NCBI GenBank assembly: GCA_914767715.1
Contig: OU612070.1
Span: forward strand, 18,092,025-18,156,024
DNA from: Membranipora membranacea
Taxonomy: Eukaryota; Bryozoa; Gymnolaemata; Cheilostomatida; Membraniporidae
Reading direction: 5' to 3'
DNA: 64,000 bases
Shown: positions 59,993 to 64,000 of the stretch, one piece after another
How positions within the stretch are numbered: position 1 is the first letter of the stretch
How the letters are laid out: each line of letters begins with the position of its first letter
Notes under the pieces: generated by a model
Told to the model about the DNA's origin: nothing
What the model saw: the letters and a program-made list of their open reading frames with translations, nothing else
Database searches by the model: none
Translations under genes and position numbers: made by a program

Positions 59993-61924
59993 TCATCTGT
60001 TGTAATTAGCTTGACTTGTTAGCTTCTTCTTTAACTTTTTTCGCAGCACTAGATCTGTTGACACCGTCTTGTTGCGGTTACATGAAGGCAAGATTGATCG
60101 AGTTGATCTTCCAAACATATGTTCAGTAGGGCTGGTTGACATGTCAGCTGTTGGTGTATTTCTATACTCCAACAATGCCAAATATGGGTCACTGGATCTT
60201 CTCAGTATGCGTTTGATAATTTTCACTGCGGCCTCAGCTTTTCCATTGGACTGCTGATGTCCAGGCGAACTTGTTGTGTGTTTGAATTCCCAGTTACGAC
60301 CGAATGCTGAGAATTCCGCCGACATGAATTGTGGTCCATTGTCAGATTGGACCACATCTGGGATGCCATGTCTAGGAAATGTTTTCTTGCAAGCTTTGAT
60401 GACTCCTTTGCTACTGAGATCTGTGATATGCTCACATTCAAAGAAATCAGACAGATTGTCAACGATTATCAGGTAGTGTTTGTTTTGATGTGTGAGGAGG
60501 TCCATCCCAACTTTGCTCCATGGTTTGTTGGGAATGTCATGGTTCTGGATAGTCTCTTTTTGCTGTACAGGGGCGTCTAAGGCACATGTGACACACTTTT
60601 CGGTATAGATTCGAATGTCCTCAGACATCTGTGGCCAAAATACAACTCCTCTTGCTCTTCTCAGGGTTGCTGCAGTACCTTGACGACTAACATGCAGTTT
60701 CTCCAGTACAAAGGGTCTGCATGCTTCAGGGATGATAATCCTGGAGCCTTTATATAGGATTCCATCAAGAATGGCGATCTCGTCACGAAAGCTGTGGTAG
60801 CTTTTGACCTCTATTGGGACATCCATGAGTTTTGAGGGCCATCCATTCATGATAAGTTTGCCTAAGACCTTCATATCCTCATCCTTCTTGGTGTTTTCCT
60901 TTATCACATGATATGTGTTCTCAGAGATTGACAGATCCTGTCTCGGGTTGGATATATTCAGACCAGACAGAAACGATTGGATCTGAAAGATTTGCTCATC
61001 AGATACTCCTGGGCTAGATTTGTCAACCGGGCAACGTGATAACATGTCGGCAGTCACCTGCAGAGGGCCTGGCCAATATTTGACCGTCATCGGATAACGC
61101 TGTAGAGCCAGCAACATAGATTGTAGTCGTCTGGGAGCTCTGAGTAATGACTTTCTGAGGATAGGCTCTAGAGACTCATGATCAGTGTGTATAACCAGTT
61201 CCTTATTTCCAAAGACATACTGATCAAACTTCTGCATTGCATACACGATAGCCAGAAGTTCTAGTTCTATTGGGGCGTAGTTACATTCACTGCTAGTCAA
61301 GCTCCGGGATGCATAGCAGACTGGTTTATCATTTTGCATCAGTACTGCTCCTAGTCCGCCAGTACTAGCATCTGTCTGGACAACAATAGGTTCATTCACC
61401 CTGAAGTATTGAAGCATCTTCTCGTCAGTTACGAGTTCTTTCAGTCTAGTGAAGGCTCTCATTTGGTCTTCAGCCCACACAAAGTCTTCATTCGATACAT
61501 TGATGAGACGTCTGAGAGGCTCCGATTCGGCAGAACAGTCTGGGATGAACTTGGATACGTAGTTGATATGTCCCAGAAACCTTCTCACTTCATCAACGTC
61601 TTTTGGTGGTGGCATATCCCGGATCGCGTTCACCTTTTTCGGATCTGGTTTTATATCATGATCAGTAATGATGTGACCGATGTATGGGAGTTCCTGGAGC
61701 AAAATTCGACATTTGTCTTTGTTAAGTTTGAGATTAGCTTTCTGCGCTCTGATAAGCAGTTGCTCTAGGTTTCGGTTATGATCATTCATTGCTTCTCCTT
61801 TATTGTCACCCTTGCCATAGATCAGTTTATCGTCAGCTACAACTGTTACACCAGATAGGCCATCCAGCGCTTCAGACAATCTCCTCTGGATCTCTTCACT
61901 GCTGGACACCAACCCAAAAGCCAT
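59993..61924 (-). pseudogene. pol: Gypsy pol: RT C-terminal half, RNase H, integrase core
   Basis: This is the longest open frame in the window (643 codons). Reverse transcriptase motif C is VVADDKLIYG at residues 28-37, followed by the thumb and connection (RRFLGHINYVSKFIPD near 114-129). RNase H acidic residues lie in VQTDAST (D185), IELE (E222) and HTDHE (D248). The integrase zinc module is LHVSRQG...CVTC (H411, C444, C447); residue 414, usually the second histidine, is arginine. The catalytic core has GMD (D475), SDNGPQF (D528) and KAEA (E564), giving D-x35-E. The frame ends at an in-frame TGA, after which the integrase C-terminus continues in the same frame. The N-terminal RT half lies upstream in other frames, so the ATG at 61924 is internal. 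Confidence 0.93.
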
Positions 61925-62087
61925 CCTGAGCCATTTGTACTTGCCATATGGGGGACCAGAAGGTTGTTAAGTCGCTTAATTCATCAACTTCATCTAACTT
62001 GACTTGTAAGAAACCATCTTTTGCATCACAGAGCGAGAACACTTTAGCGTCGGCCAGCTCAACGAGGACATCATCTAGTGTTGGCAT
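61896..62087 (-). pseudogene. pol: Gypsy pol: RT central segment, frameshifted
   Basis: The frame begins MPTLDDVLVELADAKVFSL and contains the motif A stretch CDAKDGFLQVKLDE, which carries the first catalytic aspartate of reverse transcriptase. It loses homology after a TTFW motif, and the continuation lies in the next frame upstream of 61924. One indel at each side (about 62090 and about 61945) separates it from its neighbours. Confidence 0.85.
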
Positions 62088-62439
62088 TGGGAAGTGGTTG
62101 GCTTGATGACTTTATTCAGGTTGGATGGATCAAGGCATACCCTCACCTTCCCATTAGGCTTTCTGACTGCTACCATGTTATTAAGCCAGTCAGTAGGATG
62201 ATCGATCTTCTCAACGAGCTTGTTCTCCTCCAGGCACTCCAGTTTAGTTTTTAAATCTGCTAGCATAGAGACTGGTACTTTCCTGTTGTGATTCTTCATA
62301 GGAACAGCGTCTTTGTCTAACTGTATGTGGTATCCACCTGGTAGGCAGCCGACACCATGAAAAACATCTGAATACTGATCTACAAGGTGTTCTACAGTGG
62401 TAGATGTGGAGATTATGTTGACCCACTCATGTTTGATGG
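62075..62439 (-). pseudogene. pol: Gypsy pol: RT N-terminal segment
   Basis: The frame at 62299-62075 reads PVSMLADLKTKLECLEENK and VAVRKPNGKVRVCLDPSNLN, the fingers region of Gypsy RT. The same frame is open further upstream to about 62440, with GLI, DVFHGVG and PGGYHIQLD motifs typical of the protease-RT junction. It breaks near 62090, where PTTSQCQH replaces the expected continuation. Confidence 0.85.
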
Positions 62440-62886
62440 TTATGAGACCCAGTAGTTACATGTATTACCAGACAGGAGGCTGAGGTTGTTGGTACATACC
62501 ACATAACAGTCGTAAGGTTTTCCAGCTATCAGAAGCCGACATTCACCCAAAGGCTTTGTTGTTGAACCATCAAAGAGTTTCAGGTCAGGCCTGTGGTCAT
62601 TGAGTGATGGTTTGTCGAGTGCACAGTAGTCTTGGTAGTTGAGTGCTTTACATGAAGCTCCTGTGTCCAGCTGGTATAGGATTTTTACTTGTTTGTCTTT
62701 GTAGCGAGTTTGTATGGTACTCATCAGTTTCCTGTTTGACCTGATCACTTGTAGACAGAGCAGCGATTCATCAGATCCACTTCCTGATTCTTCTGGCGCC
62801 AGCTGATGAACTTGTCTAGCTGATCTGCAAAACATCTTGAAATGGTTGAATTTGTTGCATCCATGGCATTGTATGCAGGGCATCAT
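62440..62886 (-). pseudogene. pol: Gypsy second zinc knuckle and aspartic protease
   Basis: The frame carries a CCHC zinc knuckle, CHGCNKFNHFKMFC (residues 7-20, C-x2-C-x4-H-x4-C), from the end of gag. It then has an acidic spacer (PEESGSGSDESL) and the retroviral-type protease active site LDTGAS, with Asp at residue 74. The protease would cut the polyprotein as a dimer. The frame ends after LLSGNTC, where a one-base shift moves the continuation into another frame. Gag and protease are thus fused here, with the gag stop at 62883-62885 just ahead. Confidence 0.88.
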
Positions 62887-63545
62887 TTAGGTGGATGTGA
62901 CTGGCCACAGTTTCCACATTTTCCTTTTGGCTTGTTGTGCAAGTCATCAGCATTTTGTTTGCCTTTATAGGGTTTGTTTGGTCTACCCCTTCGGCTTAAT
63001 GCGTGTACAGACTCTTCTGCCTCTGCCCTGATAGTCTTCGAATCATTCTTTGAAGCTTCTGCAACCTTACATTTCTTTATAGCTTGGTCCACTTTTAGGT
63101 CATCGTCCTCGAATAATTTTCGTCTTACTTGTTCGTCATTGATACCTAGCAGTAGTGCTTGTAGAAAGAAATCGTCATACATTCACGTGCTATCTTATGA
63201 AATGCAGTAACATATTCATCAACAGACAAAACATCCTTGCTTGGTTGAAAGCAACTGATGTCTTTTGACCACTTTGTTTGATGTCTTCAAACAAAATGTC
63301 TGGAATTTTTCTTTTACATCATCATACTTGTCCATCTTCTTGTCACCAGTAAATTTGAAGCTCTTGAAAATGTCCACTCCCCTGGGGCCGATACATCTTA
63401 GCATCAAAGCAATCTTGATTTTGTCACCTTTACCATCTTTCTCAGTGGTTAAAAGGTACAGCTCATACTCTTCCAGAAACCTGGCCCACTGACTGGACAG
63501 GTCTGCACCATCCTCAATAGGTTTGGGTACTAGAAAATCTCTGTA
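62883..63545 (-). pseudogene. gag: Gypsy gag, start codon missing, frameshift and stop
   Basis: The minus strand from 63545 reads FLVPKPIEDGADLSSQWARF and ELYLLTTEK, then LRCIGPRGVDIFKSF and KYDDVKEKFQTFC, all typical of Gypsy capsid. No ATG precedes it; a TGA lies at 63546-63548. A frameshift between about 63183 and 63260 moves the frame to DEYVTAFHKIAREC, LLGINDEQVRRKLFEDDDLK and a basic linker. A first zinc knuckle, CGNCGQSHPPK, follows, and then a TGA at 62883-62885. The second knuckle continues in another frame. Capsid assembly and nucleic-acid binding would be its roles in an intact element. Confidence 0.85.
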
Positions 63546-63570
63546 TCACTGTACTCTGCTTACAACCTTC

Positions 63571-63588
63571 AGATCACTCGGGGCACCA
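63571..63588 (-). promoter_or_regulatory. primer binding site of the Gypsy element
   Basis: Directly after the 5' LTR on the minus strand, TGGTGCCCCGAGTGATCT begins with the obligatory TGG complementary to a tRNA CCA end. I do not assign the tRNA species. Confidence 0.75.
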
Positions 63589-63760
63589 TGTTTATGTTGT
63601 TTGTTGTGAGTGGTTAGGTTTTTAGTTTTTATGTGAGTTTAATTATGGTATATGAACTTGAGGCCGCAGTGTACATCTATAAAACAGAAAAACAAGGTTT
63701 TGAGTTATGGTGGATGAAACACTAGACCAAACAAACATAATGAGATGTAAAACATAAACA
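63589..63760 (-). repeat. 5' LTR of the Gypsy element
   Basis: 172 bp, two differences from the 3' LTR, the same TGTTTATG...CATAAACA termini. It would hold the promoter; no obvious TATA box stands out beyond the AT-rich gtacatctataaaac. Confidence 0.95.
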
Positions 63761-63765
63761 CTGTT

Positions 63766-64000
63766 GTTCTCTTTGCCATCAGCAATCACATGTATATCAA
63801 CAACTCCCTAAATAATAATTTGAGCATGCCTTATTTTTATTTCACAAAGCAGGGTGGTTCAACTCCACTGAGACTGCCACCGCAATGGCGCGGCCTGCTA
63901 AATAAACTGCAGTGAACTGTCTAACCAAGGAGTTAAAGACTCCTTGGTCTAACTATCAACATTCTTGATCACCTCAATCGCAATCATACGTAAAATTCTT
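63766..64000. other. non-coding right flank with one hairpin
   Basis: accaaggagt (63924-63933) and actccttggt (63939-63948) form a perfect 10-bp hairpin with loop taaag. It belongs to the AAGGAGT/ACTCCTT group seen elsewhere in the window. No gene is seen. Confidence 0.6.

Larger units (their letters stand above)
59022..63765 (-). mobile_element. complete Ty3/Gypsy LTR retrotransposon, 4,734 bp, defective
   Basis: The element spans 59027-63760 and lies on the minus strand. CTGTT flanks both ends (59022-59026 and 63761-63765), a 5-bp target duplication as expected for Ty3/Gypsy. Both LTRs are 172 bp, begin TGTTTATG and end CATAAACA. The order gag, protease, reverse transcriptase, RNase H, integrase defines Ty3/Gypsy; no envelope gene and no chromodomain are seen. 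Motif style (VADD in RT, QSNGKAEA in integrase) resembles metazoan Mag-like Gypsy elements. The coding region is broken by several frameshifts and two stops, yet the LTRs differ at only two positions. Confidence 0.95.

Noticed and set aside
59676-61768. Plus-strand frames of 60-119 codons inside the Gypsy element
   Set aside because: They are antisense shadows of pol, which has clear RT, RNase H and integrase motifs on the minus strand.

Overview
The window looks like nuclear DNA of an animal, most likely an aquatic invertebrate; the species cannot be named from sequence alone. Supporting this are GT-AG style exon borders, a Ty3/Gypsy element of metazoan type, two decayed non-LTR retrotransposon fragments, hAT-like and TTAA-type DNA transposons, tRNA-derived sequences, and long complex satellite arrays. 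No complete conventional protein-coding gene is visible, and more than half of the window is satellite DNA.

Layout. 1-7095 is AT-rich, largely single-copy DNA. It carries an LTR-like segment with a primer-binding-like site (727-1100), a 15-bp minisatellite (1398-1874), an element with long inverted repeats (2556-3124) and a 255-bp tandem duplication (5791-6300). 7096-16209 is array A, about 49 copies of a 186-bp satellite. 16210-29159 is a 12.95-kb non-satellite island holding a 349-bp tandem repeat, two tRNA-like sequences, a 389-bp hAT-type MITE, a 2.04-kb transposon with TTAA target duplications, fold-back sequences, and candidate minus-strand exons of an unidentified membrane protein. The island is bounded by a repeated AGAA and by related inverted ends, so it may be one insertion into a once continuous array.

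29160-36332 is array B, of the same monomer subfamily as A. A nominal 500-N assembly gap follows (36333-36832). 36833-54407 is array C, a different subfamily with clear higher-order structure: an 18-monomer tandem duplication, a 16-monomer duplication, and diverged old-type monomers at its right edge and in internal islands. Together the arrays total about 34 kb, roughly 182 monomers.

54408-64000 is a retroelement graveyard. It contains a LINE ORF2 C-terminus on the plus strand (55463-55753), a LINE linker and RT fragment on the minus strand (56600-57830), and a complete 4,734-bp Ty3/Gypsy element on the minus strand (59027-63760). The Gypsy element has 172-bp LTRs differing at two positions, a CTGTT target duplication, a primer binding site, a polypurine tract, and gag and pol broken by several frameshifts and stops. 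The LTRs say the insertion is young, yet the coding region is broken, which makes it the most informative element in this part.
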